From the NCBI GenBank assembly GCA_964586655.1, contig CAZPGY010000017.1, forward strand, positions 1-59,491: a stretch of DNA of 59,491 nt. Reading direction: 5' to 3'. This document shows positions 52,196 to 59,491 of the stretch, piece by piece. A program made the translations under genes and the position numbers. Origin of the DNA: JAJYSO01 sp964586655 (GTDB lineage Bacteria > Bacteroidota > Bacteroidia > Flavobacteriales > Flavobacteriaceae). Positions within the stretch are counted from its first letter, which is position 1; each line of letters opens with the position of its first letter. The notes under the pieces are model-generated. The model worked only from the letters and a program-made list of their open reading frames with translations, was not told where the DNA came from and made no database searches.

Positions 52196-53506
52196 TTAGA
52201 TTCTTTTAATTTTCGCTCCGATATTGCGGAGGCGTTCATCGATTTTTTCATATCCCCGATCGATTTGTTCAATGTTGTGGATCGTCGAAGTACCTTTGGC
52301 CGACAGTGCGGCAATCAACAGCGAAATACCGGCACGGATGTCGGGACTCGTCATGGTGGTCGCTTTTAGGGAACTGGCAAAATCATCGCCGATCACCACG
52401 GCGCGATGGGGATCGCACAAAATAATTTTAGCGCCCATATCAATGAGCTTATCAACAAAAAACAAGCGACTTTCAAACATTTTTTGATGAATCAATACAC
52501 TGCCGCGAGCTTCGATGGCCACCACCAAGATAATACTGATCAAATCGGGGGTCAATCCCGGCCACGGTGCATCGCTAATGGTCATAATAGAGCCGTCAAT
52601 AAAACTTTGTACTTCATAACCTTCGGTGTGTGCAGGGATAAAAATATCATTCCCTCTTCGCTCAACCTTTATGCCGAGTTTACGAAAAACATCGGGAATA
52701 ACACCCAAATTATCCCATCCGGCCTCTTTAATGGTAAGCTCACTTTGTGTCATGGCAGCCAAGCCAATCCATGAGCCTATTTCAATCATATCGGGCCATA
52801 CGGTATGTTCGCAGCCATGAAGTTGCTCAACGCCTTGAATGATAAGCATGTTGGAGCCTATCCCCTTTATTTTTGCTCCCATGGCCACCAGCATATTGCA
52901 AAGCTGCTGAATATAGGGTTCACAGGCAGCATTATAAAGGGTGGTTTTTCCGTTTGCCAGCACGGCAGCCATGATGATATTGGCTGTTCCGGTGACTGAG
53001 GCCTCGTTTAAAAGCATGTATTTCCCGGTTAGCCCGTCAGGTGCTTCTACACTGTAAAAACGCTTGCTTTTGTCATAATCAAATTTTGCTCCCAGTTTCA
53101 TAAAACCTTCAAAATGCGTATCCAAACGGCGGCGTCCAATCTTATCGCCTCCGGGACGCGGAATAAATCCTTGTCCGAAACGACTCAACAAGGGCCCCAC
53201 AATCATAATAGATCCGCGGAGACTGCTTCCCTCCTCTCGAAATAATTCGCTCTCAAAATAATCAAAATTAATGGCGTCACTCTGAAAAGTATAGCTCCCC
53301 TCTTTTAGTTTTTCCACCTTCACCCCGGTATTTTTGAGAATATCAATCAGCTTATTCACATCTCGAATATCGGGGATATTATGAAGGGTCACTTTTTCTG
53401 AGGTTAACAAAACGGCACAAAGCACTTGCAAGGCTTCATTTTTTGCGCCTTGGGGTTTTATTTCTCCTTTGAGGGAATGTCCACCTTCGATTTGGAATGT
53501 CGCCAT
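52196..53506 (-). CDS. murA: UDP-N-acetylglucosamine 1-carboxyvinyltransferase MurA, Asp variant
   Basis: 436 residues. Transfers enolpyruvate from PEP to UDP-GlcNAc, the first committed step of peptidoglycan synthesis. EPSP-synthase-like fold with PQGAKNEAL, GPLLSRFGQG, the active-site loop RPGGDKIGRRRLDTH, and the C-terminal RAGISLLIAAL. In the loop Asp121 stands where E. coli has Cys115 (PGGCTIG); Asp forms are active but not alkylated by fosfomycin, so intrinsic insensitivity of this target is expected. galE lies 34 bases upstream in the same operon. Confidence 0.95.
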   Translation of the reverse strand: MATFQIEGGHSLKGEIKPQGAKNEALQVLCAVLLTSEKVTLHNIPDIRDVNKLIDILKNTGVKVEKLKEGSYTFQSDAINFDYFESELFREEGSSLRGSIMIVGPLLSRFGQGFIPRPGGDKIGRRRLDTHFEGFMKLGAKFDYDKSKRFYSVEAPDGLTGKYMLLNEASVTGTANIIMAAVLANGKTTLYNAACEPYIQQLCNMLVAMGAKIKGIGSNMLIIQGVEQLHGCEHTVWPDMIEIGSWIGLAAMTQSELTIKEAGWDNLGVIPDVFRKLGIKVERRGNDIFIPAHTEGYEVQSFIDGSIMTISDAPWPGLTPDLISIILVVAIEARGSVLIHQKMFESRLFFVDKLIDMGAKIILCDPHRAVVIGDDFASSLKATTMTSPDIRAGISLLIAALSAKGTSTIHNIEQIDRGYEKIDERLRNIGAKIKRI

Positions 53507-53540
53507 AATATTTTTCTATTTTAAATTTTAGTAATATGCT

Positions 53541-54566
53541 TTATCGTCCATTTTCATGATGAGTCTGCTCCCATTTCCACGCACTGTCCAAAGCTTCTTC
53601 CAAGCTTCTTTTTGCTTTCCACCCCAACACTTTATTGGCTTTTTCGGTATCAGCATAGGCGGCTGTAATATCACCTTCTCGCCTTCCGGCAATGTGATAA
53701 GGCAATTTTTGTCCGGAAACTTTTTCAAAAGTCTTGACAATCTCCATAACAGAAGAGCCGGCTCCGGTTCCCAAATTAAAGACCTCATAATTGTCTTCTG
53801 CTTCATTATTAATCAGGCGTTCCAGTGCTTTGACATGGGCTTCAGCCAAATCCATTACGTGAATATAATCGCGAATGCAAGTGCCGTCGGGAGTATCATA
53901 GTCATCGCCAAAAACGGCCAGTTCCGACCGTTTCCCTATGGCTGTTTGGGTAATAAAAGGCACCAAGTTTTGGGGAGTTCCGATAGGCAATTCTCCAATA
54001 GATGCAGAGGGATGGGCGCCAATGGGATTAAAATAGCGCAAAGAAGTCGCTTTAAAATCAGGGTCACTTTTACAAAAATCAGCAATAATATCTTCTCCAA
54101 TATGCTTGGTATTGCCATAAGGGGATACTGCTTTTTTAATGGGGGCATTTTCGGTAATCGGCAATTCATCGGCTTGGCCATAAACCGTACAAGATGAACT
54201 GAAGATAAAATTACTCTGCCCCTTTTTACGCATCTCCTGCAGCACATGAATTAAAGTATTGATGTTATTTTCATAATAAAGCAAAGGTTTTTCTACGCTT
54301 TCTCCCACTGCTTTAGACGCTGCAAAATGAATGACCCCGTCAATATCTTGGTGAGCATCGAAAAAATTGACTACCGCAGTTTTGTTTCTCAAGTCGATTT
54401 TACAAAATTCGGGCGCCTCATGAGTGATTTCCGTGATGCCTTCCAACACGGCAAAATTGGAATTGGATAAATTATCTATAATCACCACCTCATGACCATT
54501 ATTCAACAAAGCCACAACGGTATGTGATCCGATATATCCCAAACCTCCTGTTACTAATATTTTCAT
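53541..54566 (-). CDS. galE: UDP-glucose 4-epimerase
   Basis: 341 residues from the ATG at 54566; the ORF extends upstream only through non-family sequence. Interconverts UDP-glucose and UDP-galactose (or the GlcNAc forms). NAD motif TGGLGYIGSH, catalytic Ser in FSSSCTVYG, Tyr150-Lys154 in SPYGNTK, and the nucleotide-binding REGDITAAYADTEKA. It lies upstream of murA in one transcript, so precursors for surface glycans and cell wall are made together. Confidence 0.93.
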   Translation of the reverse strand: MKILVTGGLGYIGSHTVVALLNNGHEVVIIDNLSNSNFAVLEGITEITHEAPEFCKIDLRNKTAVVNFFDAHQDIDGVIHFAASKAVGESVEKPLLYYENNINTLIHVLQEMRKKGQSNFIFSSSCTVYGQADELPITENAPIKKAVSPYGNTKHIGEDIIADFCKSDPDFKATSLRYFNPIGAHPSASIGELPIGTPQNLVPFITQTAIGKRSELAVFGDDYDTPDGTCIRDYIHVMDLAEAHVKALERLINNEAEDNYEVFNLGTGAGSSVMEIVKTFEKVSGQKLPYHIAGRREGDITAAYADTEKANKVLGWKAKRSLEEALDSAWKWEQTHHENGR

Positions 54567-55051
54567 CAATAAGTATTTTTTTTCAAAAATAGGAAAATTT
54601 GGAGCTATGGCGAATATAGCGAGGTAAATATTACTTCCCTGATATAGAATGAGGGCAGAAACCTTCAAAAAGGTATGAGGCAGGCTCTGATCACCTTTCT
54701 AATGCAGAGAAAAAAAAACGAAAAAACAGTATCCCTTTCTCAGTGGTAAAACGCTGTAAACTCGCCAAGTTAGCAACTGCCGTAAGCCGTTATCTCTCCA
54801 ATTCCCTTTATACTATTGCCGGGGTTAAGAAGGTAAATGGCACCCATAATTTTTCCGCCCCCGCAAGGCTGGGAAAATATCGGTGGTTTAAGGTTGGGAG
54901 AAAATGAATGCCATGAAAAGTTTAATATCCTCTTGATTTTCTGTAATTGCCATAAAAAAAAAAGAAAAATTGTAACCTTTTCTAAGGATAACTACTCTAA
55001 TGGGATAGCAACCCCTATCTATTTTATTGTATAATTTAAACTTAGAAAAAC
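54567..55051. other. Intergenic region galE / doxX-like gene
   Basis: About 485 bases between divergent genes. There is a GC-richer patch at about 54720-54850 with short complementary segments but no structure I can name. The 65-codon frame at 54837-55034 has no domain or consistent composition. I see no known riboswitch, tRNA or repeat. Confidence 0.35.
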
Positions 55052-55426
55052 ATGGACAATTCAAAAATAAAACCAACAGTTAACCTATTGCACTATACTT
55101 TTGGGATTTTACCCATTGCAGCCGGCGCCGACAAATTTATGCAGGTATTAACCGACTGGACACAGTATCTCAATCCCTTATTAACTGATCTAATTTCCTT
55201 TTCTCCCGCTACTTTTATGAGTATTGTGGGAGTGATTGAAATCATTGCCGGAATCATTACCTTGGCCAAACCGAAAATTGGCGGTTATATTGTTGCCGCA
55301 TGGTTAACCTTAATTGCCTTAACTTTGTTGAGTGGTTGGATGTATGTAGACCTTGCAGTTCGCGATCTTGTCATGGCCATTGCAGCATTCTCCATGGCTA
55401 AACTATCAAATATCACCACAAAATGA
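55052..55426 (+). CDS. DoxX-like four-helix membrane protein
   Basis: 124 residues with four hydrophobic segments. The arrangement LHYTFGILPIAAGADKFM, FMSIVGVIEIIAGIITLAKPKIGGYIVAAWLTLIALTLL and a last hydrophobic helix fits the DoxX/DoxD-like membrane protein family, which has no firmly known role. Its stop overlaps the start of the sigma factor gene (ATGA at 55423-55426), so both are translationally coupled. Confidence 0.7.
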   Translation: MDNSKIKPTVNLLHYTFGILPIAAGADKFMQVLTDWTQYLNPLLTDLISFSPATFMSIVGVIEIIAGIITLAKPKIGGYIVAAWLTLIALTLLSGWMYVDLAVRDLVMAIAAFSMAKLSNITTK

Positions 55427-56079
55427 AAACAGATTTTAAACATTCCAAGCTCAATGATCAGCAGGTAATCGATCGGGTGATAGCCGGTGACACTTCGCTA
55501 TATGAAATCATCATCAGGCGATACAATCCCTATCTTTATAAGGTGGGGCGTTCCTATAATTACAACCATCAGGATACAGAAGACTTGATGCAGGACACCT
55601 TTGTAGATGCTTATAAAAATCTTCGTAAATTTGAAGGTCGGTCACAATTCAAAACATGGATTATTCGCATTATGTTGAACAATTGTTACCGCAAAGCAAA
55701 CCGATCGCGCTATAAAAATGAAATTCCCTCTGAAATATATGAAAACGCTAAACCCATGTATGAAAGAACGCCTAATAAAACCGATGAGCTCGTGCATAAT
55801 CACGAATTGAAACAAGTTATTGAAGAGGCTCTGATGCAAATCCCTGAAGACTATCGCATGGTATTTGCTTTACGAGAAATTAATGCTTTGTCTACAGCAG
55901 AAACGGCAGATCTGCTCAATATTAGCAAGACTAACGTCAAGGTAAGACTCAATAGGGCCAAGCACAAACTGAAAGAGCAGATTGTAAAAAAACACAAGCC
56001 CCAAGAGCTTTTTGAATTTAATTTAATTTATTGTGATGCCATTGTAGAAAATGTCATGAACCGAATAAACGCTTTATAA
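55423..56079 (+). CDS. ECF-type RNA polymerase sigma factor
   Basis: 218 residues. Region 2 (LYKVGRSYNYNHQDTEDLMQDTFVDAYKNLRKFEGRSQFKTWIIRIMLNNCYRK) and region 4 (MQIPEDYRMVFALREINALSTAETADLLNISKTNVKVRLNRAKHKLKEQI) with a linker between, as in the ECF family. No anti-sigma factor follows; the downstream gene is folE after 5 bases, and the upstream gene is the overlapped DoxX-like membrane protein. The signal is unknown. Confidence 0.9.
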   Translation: MKTDFKHSKLNDQQVIDRVIAGDTSLYEIIIRRYNPYLYKVGRSYNYNHQDTEDLMQDTFVDAYKNLRKFEGRSQFKTWIIRIMLNNCYRKANRSRYKNEIPSEIYENAKPMYERTPNKTDELVHNHELKQVIEEALMQIPEDYRMVFALREINALSTAETADLLNISKTNVKVRLNRAKHKLKEQIVKKHKPQELFEFNLIYCDAIVENVMNRINAL

Positions 56080-56084
56080 AATTT

Positions 56085-56723
56085 ATGCAAAAAACAGATG
56101 AAATCAATTTAAACGGGGTCGTACCCGATATGGAAATCGAAGAAGAAAAAACAACATGCACCGATGAGGAAAAGATAGCGCAAATTCAATATCACTTTGG
56201 GGAAATTATGAAGGTTCTCGGGCTGGATCTTGAGGATGACAGCTTAAAAGACACCCCTAATCGAGTGGCCAAAATGTATGTTAAAGAACACTTCAGCGGA
56301 TTGAACCCGGCAAACAAGCCCAACATCAGTCTTTTTGACAATAACTACGGGTATCATCGGATGTTGGTAGAAAAAGACATCAGCCTATACTCCAATTGTG
56401 AGCATCATTTTGTACCCATCATTGGAAAGGTGCATGTGGGCTATCTACCGGGTAAAAAGGTAATTGGGCTTTCAAAAATTAATCGATTGGTGCAGTATTA
56501 CGCCAAGCGTCCTCAGGTTCAAGAACGGCTGACCCAGCAAATTGCCGAGGGGATGAAGCAGGTGTTGCAGCACGACAATGTAGCAGTGATCATTGAAGCC
56601 GATCATTTGTGTGTGGCTTCACGAGGTATTAAGGACACCAACAGTCAAACCGTGACCGAACATTTTTCGGGAGATTTTGAATCCAAAACTTTACAAGAAA
56701 AATTTTTATCTTATATTCACTAA
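56085..56723 (+). CDS. folE: GTP cyclohydrolase I
   Basis: 212 residues. Converts GTP to 7,8-dihydroneopterin triphosphate, entry to folate and pterin cofactors. Zinc ligands: Cys105 and His108 in NCEHHFVP, and Cys176 in DHLCVASRG. LEDDSLKDTPNRVAKMYVKEHFSGL and KVIGLSKINRLVQYYAKRPQVQERLTQQIAEGM are the usual blocks. The N-terminal 30 residues are acidic and variable. It follows the sigma factor gene after 5 bases and precedes the flavin reductase after 13. Confidence 0.95.
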   Translation: MQKTDEINLNGVVPDMEIEEEKTTCTDEEKIAQIQYHFGEIMKVLGLDLEDDSLKDTPNRVAKMYVKEHFSGLNPANKPNISLFDNNYGYHRMLVEKDISLYSNCEHHFVPIIGKVHVGYLPGKKVIGLSKINRLVQYYAKRPQVQERLTQQIAEGMKQVLQHDNVAVIIEADHLCVASRGIKDTNSQTVTEHFSGDFESKTLQEKFLSYIH

Positions 56724-56736
56724 AACTCAAATTCTT

Positions 56737-57402
56737 ATGGCACAAGCAGTAAAAATTAAAAAAATAGAATCTTTAAGTCACGATGTCTTGCGCATTGTAC
56801 TTGAAAAACCGGCCGGCATTTCATACCAACCCGGCCAAGCTTGCGATGTATCTATCAATAAAGAAGGCTGGAAAGAGGAACTGAGACCTTTTACCTTTGT
56901 CTCTCTTGAAGATGAGGATCATATCGAATTCAATATTAAAACCTACACCGACCACAAAGGCGTGACCAACGAATTGCGCTCCTTGAAAGTGGGTGATGAA
57001 CTTTTAATTGGCGAGGTCTTTGGCGCCATTCAATACAAAGGAGAAGGCATGTTCTTGGCCGGTGGCGCCGGAATTACCCCATTTTTAGCCATTTTCAATA
57101 GCTTGCACCGCGCAGGAAAAATGGGTAATAACACCTTGCTCTTTGGCAACAAAGAACAAAAAGATGTATTCCTTGAAGATAAATTTAACCGAATATTGGG
57201 CAAAAACTACATTAACGTGTTGTCTGATGAAAAAGTAGAAGGCTATGAAAAAGGATTTATCGATGCCGATTTGATTAAAAAATATCAGCATGATGACCTT
57301 AAATATTACTATGTCTGTGGTCCGGATCCCATGATGGATGCTGTTTTAAAAACATTAAAAGATCTGGGCATAGCCGATGATAAAATCATCACAGAAGAGT
57401 AA
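56737..57402 (+). CDS. FAD/NAD(P)-binding flavodoxin reductase-like oxidoreductase
   Basis: 221 residues from the ATG at 56737. Ferredoxin-NADP reductase fold: N-terminal FAD barrel with RPFTFVS (the RxYxx(T/S) motif in variant form) and C-terminal NAD(P) domain with FLAGGAGITPFLAIF and YVCGPDPMMDAV. It lacks a ferredoxin domain, unlike PaaE. Electron donor and acceptor are unknown; it could serve a flavodoxin, ferredoxin or pterin-linked enzyme. Downstream of folE, probably in one transcript. Confidence 0.85.
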   Translation: MAQAVKIKKIESLSHDVLRIVLEKPAGISYQPGQACDVSINKEGWKEELRPFTFVSLEDEDHIEFNIKTYTDHKGVTNELRSLKVGDELLIGEVFGAIQYKGEGMFLAGGAGITPFLAIFNSLHRAGKMGNNTLLFGNKEQKDVFLEDKFNRILGKNYINVLSDEKVEGYEKGFIDADLIKKYQHDDLKYYYVCGPDPMMDAVLKTLKDLGIADDKIITEE

Positions 57403-57763
57403 ATAAATAAGGGAAGCTATTCGCCTTAGGTTTTCATACCAAAAAGATTTGCGAATGAGTTCAAATTGAGGTCTAAATCCCAAATCTTTAGACCGATTGA
57501 GCAATCGTTTTGGTGTTACCGAGCTGCCTTATAAACCCAAAGGCAGCTTTTTTCATTTTCTAAAATTCCATAAACAAGCACGACAACACCCTACGAACAA
57601 CCCTTCTTGAAGGGTTATACAGGCTTGTTAACGAGTGACTAAAAAGCCTACAATCAGCCTAAAGAATTGATGAAGGAGAGACTACGAGATATTTAGAGAT
57701 CTGCCTACATACCTGACAGAAGAAATTATTTTCATATCCCTGTAATGCTTCACATAACGTCGA
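57403..57763. other. Intergenic region with several hairpins
   Basis: About 360 bases between convergent genes. It holds the terminator at 57522-57553, an 8-bp hairpin GGTCTAAA / TTTAGACC at 57470-57494 and an 8-bp hairpin AACCCTTC-TT-GAAGGGTT at about 57597-57614. No gene. Confidence 0.5.
57522..57553 (+). terminator. Terminator of the folE-reductase operon
   Basis: Perfect 9-bp stem AGCTGCCTT / AAGGCAGCT with a 9-nt loop and then six T, about 120 nt past the reductase stop. Confidence 0.78.
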
Positions 57764-58477
57764 TTAATCCTGTAAAGCAAAGACTTTTTGCAACAGATCG
57801 GTGGTTCTGGCACTCAAGTCATTGCGAATCTTCTTTTCTTCCTTGGCAACCATGAGATAAACCCCATCCAGTGCTTGTTGGGTAACATAATCTGTAAGGT
57901 TGGGATTGACGTCTTCCACCAGCGGAATACTGTTGTATTTATTAATAATCTTGCGCCAGATTTGATCGGCTCCCACCTTAGCAAAAGAAGATTGAATCTG
58001 CGGTTTAAATTGCTGATAGAGCTGCTGACTGGTTTCGTTTTCCAAATAAGTAGTCGCCGCATGATCATCACCGAGCAAAATGTTTTTGGCGTCATTAAAA
58101 CTCATGCTGGTAATAGCATTGATAAAAATTGGCGTGGCCTGCCCTACTGCATCTTCAGCTGCGCGATTGAGGTATTTTATTCCCTCATCTACCAAGCTGC
58201 CCAAACCTATTTTTCGCAAGCCGCCGGCTACTTCCTGCAACTCTTGAGGCAGCATAATTTTAACCAGGGGATTTTTATAAAACCCATTCTCTGCCGTAAG
58301 TTTACTTACTTCTTCGCTTACTCCTTTTTTTAGTGCAGCTTTTAAACCGTTCCCTATTTGTGTTTGTGTAAGCCCGGGCCCATAACCGTAGTCGGGCAAA
58401 TTATCGGCTACTTCTTGCAGTTGTGCACAAGAGAACAAACAAAAACACAGCAATAACATACTAATCTTTTTCATCAT
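57764..58477 (-). CDS. DUF4197 lipoprotein
   Basis: 237 residues; SPII signal MMKKISMLLLCFCLFSC, Cys at about 18. The mature protein is the DUF4197 domain: LTQTQIGNGLKAALKKGVSEEVSKL, VKIMLPQELQEVAGGLRKIGLG, LNRAAEDAVGQATPIFINAITSMSFNDAKNILLG, and DYVTQQALDGVYLMVAKEEKKIR. Function is unknown; it is found as a lone gene in many Bacteroidota and Proteobacteria. Confidence 0.9.
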   Translation of the reverse strand: MMKKISMLLLCFCLFSCAQLQEVADNLPDYGYGPGLTQTQIGNGLKAALKKGVSEEVSKLTAENGFYKNPLVKIMLPQELQEVAGGLRKIGLGSLVDEGIKYLNRAAEDAVGQATPIFINAITSMSFNDAKNILLGDDHAATTYLENETSQQLYQQFKPQIQSSFAKVGADQIWRKIINKYNSIPLVEDVNPNLTDYVTQQALDGVYLMVAKEEKKIRNDLSARTTDLLQKVFALQD

Positions 58478-58570
58478 TTTATATTTTTTTAAGGTTAAAC
58501 ATTGCGCTTCTCATGAAACGGCTATAGGAGGAGAGTCCTCCAAATTATTTCAATAGCATTCTTATTGTTA

Positions 58571-58628
58571 ATACCAATTAGCCCTACAAAACAATCCAAT
58601 GAGATTATTTAATAAATCAAATTGGTAT
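58571..58628. repeat. 58-bp inverted-repeat element (ATACCAATT family, short form)
   Basis: Ends are a perfect 9-bp inverted pair ATACCAATT / AATTGGTAT; between them 40 bases of AT-rich sequence. Situated between DUF4197 and the TetR gene. Confidence 0.6.
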
Positions 58629-58753
58629 AAGAAAGGGATAAAGATAAAATAATTTAGGGATTTTCCTGACTCCTGTAAAATGAACTCCAAAATAGCGGGT
58701 CGATTTCTCATATTTATCCTTACTTTAGCTCGTCCTATTAGGCGTAAAATTCC

Positions 58754-59326
58754 ATGAAGAAAAATCGCAAAACACAAATTGTCATCACTGCCGCACAGCT
58801 GTTTAGAGAAAAGGGCTACAATGCTGTTTCTATGCGTGATTTAGCGGATAAAATGAACATTCGAGCCGCCAGCTTATACAATCATATTTCCTCAAAGCAG
58901 GAGATCCTTTCACTTATCATACTCGATATTGCCAAGGAGTTTACCGCGCATATGACAAAGACCGTAAAACTTAAGGAAACTGCTATTTTTAAATTGGAAG
59001 CAATCATCAAAATGCATATTGACCTCACCATCAGAAAATCGGATGCGCTGGCCTGTATGAACAGCGAGTGGATGCATCTCAATTCTGAAGACCTCAAGGT
59101 GTACTCCACAATGAGAGACAATTATGAAAAAAACTTTCACCACATTATCATGCAAGGAATAAATTCGGGGCATTTTGTTGCATGTCATTCCGAAGTTATT
59201 GTTTTTTCGCTACTCTCTACCTTGCGAACTTTGTATTTGTGGTATGCCAAAAACCAAAACTTTAATCCAAATGACTTGAAAGTTGATCTTACCCAAACGC
59301 TGATTAAAGGAATCAAAAAGCAATAA
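58754..59326 (+). CDS. TetR/AcrR family transcriptional regulator
   Basis: 190 residues. The N-terminal HTH domain has TQIVITAAQLFREKGYNAVSMRDLADKMNIRAASLYNHISSKQEIL, the usual TetR form; the C-terminal helical domain (about 60-190) should bind an acyl-CoA or another ligand. Target genes are likely just past the window end or elsewhere. Its size and C-terminal style are like those of TetR regulators of fatty-acid or phenylacetate genes, but the link to the paa operator at 21412-21427 is only a suggestion. Confidence 0.88.
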   Translation: MKKNRKTQIVITAAQLFREKGYNAVSMRDLADKMNIRAASLYNHISSKQEILSLIILDIAKEFTAHMTKTVKLKETAIFKLEAIIKMHIDLTIRKSDALACMNSEWMHLNSEDLKVYSTMRDNYEKNFHHIIMQGINSGHFVACHSEVIVFSLLSTLRTLYLWYAKNQNFNPNDLKVDLTQTLIKGIKKQ

Positions 59327-59439
59327 TTTTACAGACCATAAACCTCAACTCCCCTCAAGGAAAGCCGGTCTACTTCCATTTGTCACAGAAAACTGATAAA
59401 GAAAAACCCCCTCATTCCGTTTATATTTTTGTATGTTTT

Positions 59440-59491
59440 ATACCAATTTTATTTATTAAATAGTCCAAAGATTTATAGGATAAATTTTAAA
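59440..59491 (+). repeat. Truncated copy of the ATACCAATT element at the window edge
   Basis: Starts with ATACCAATT and matches the reverse complement of 5560-5612 with two differences. It is cut off by the end of the window. Confidence 0.75.

Noticed and set aside
53556..54197. 213-codon plus-strand ORF
   Set aside because: Antisense to galE, whose motifs are all present in the other strand.
54837..55034. 65-codon plus-strand ORF before the doxX-like gene
   Set aside because: Low-complexity Lys and Ile/Phe stretches, no recognisable family; probably chance.

Overview
The window is a chromosomal stretch of a bacterium of the phylum Bacteroidota, most likely class Flavobacteriia. The evidence is a SusC/SusD pair, a secreted endonuclease with a type IX secretion C-terminal domain, several SPII lipoproteins, a Bacteroidota-type tig-clpP-clpX locus, and promoters of the form TTG-N18-20-TAnnTTTG. 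Nothing looks like a prophage, plasmid or resistance island. Gene content is mostly core metabolism and housekeeping.

Layout. (1) 0.5-13.4 kb: a DedA membrane protein, a methylcitrate-cycle operon on the minus strand (prpB-prpC-prpD), acetyl-CoA synthetase, fused acyl-CoA mutase IcmF and a cysteine desulfurase. Together these handle propionate, short branched acyl-CoA and acetate. (2) 13.4-16.9 kb: a lipoprotein, a winged-helix regulator with a small membrane ORF, an HSDL2-like reductase, CsaA and a pterin carbinolamine dehydratase. (3) 16.9-21.4 kb: the phenylacetyl-CoA epoxidase operon paaE-A-B-C-D, read on the minus strand from a promoter overlapped by a palindromic operator. It is interrupted twice by small elements: a four-helix-bundle gene framed by inverted arrays of 7-bp repeats between paaA and paaB, and a 161-bp inverted-repeat element between paaC and paaD. 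(4) 21.5-27.3 kb: two small membrane proteins, argS, an ACMSD-like decarboxylase, an O-methyltransferase and a DUF58 protein. (5) 27.4-31.5 kb: tRNA-Asp(GTC), a holin-superfamily membrane protein and tig-clpP-clpX. (6) 31.6-44.9 kb: secreted endonuclease I, a BNR-repeat lipoprotein, a glucosaminidase/LysM lipoprotein, a PLP enzyme, SusD and SusC, a variant PfkA, a BadF-type sugar kinase and inorganic pyrophosphatase. (7) 45.4-59.5 kb: a TPR protein and gyrA, clpC, murA and galE, a DoxX-like protein with an ECF sigma factor, folE, a flavin reductase, a DUF4197 lipoprotein and a TetR regulator.

Intergenic regions carry several dispersed repeat families: about 170-bp elements with ATACCAATT ends and shorter palindromic relatives, a second family of about 142 bp present twice, and the two elements inside the paa operon. 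The most unusual structure is the four-helix-bundle gene in paaA-paaB. Exactly five in-phase heptamers lie on each outer edge in opposite orientation, TTTA flanks both sides, and removing the element restores a 19-nt paaA-paaB spacer. This suggests a small mobile unit. Other points of note are a MurA with Asp in place of the fosfomycin-target Cys, a PfkA with GGNG in place of GGDG, and a SusD with a beta-rich insertion of about 75 residues.

All calls come from reading the sequence; no database search was run.
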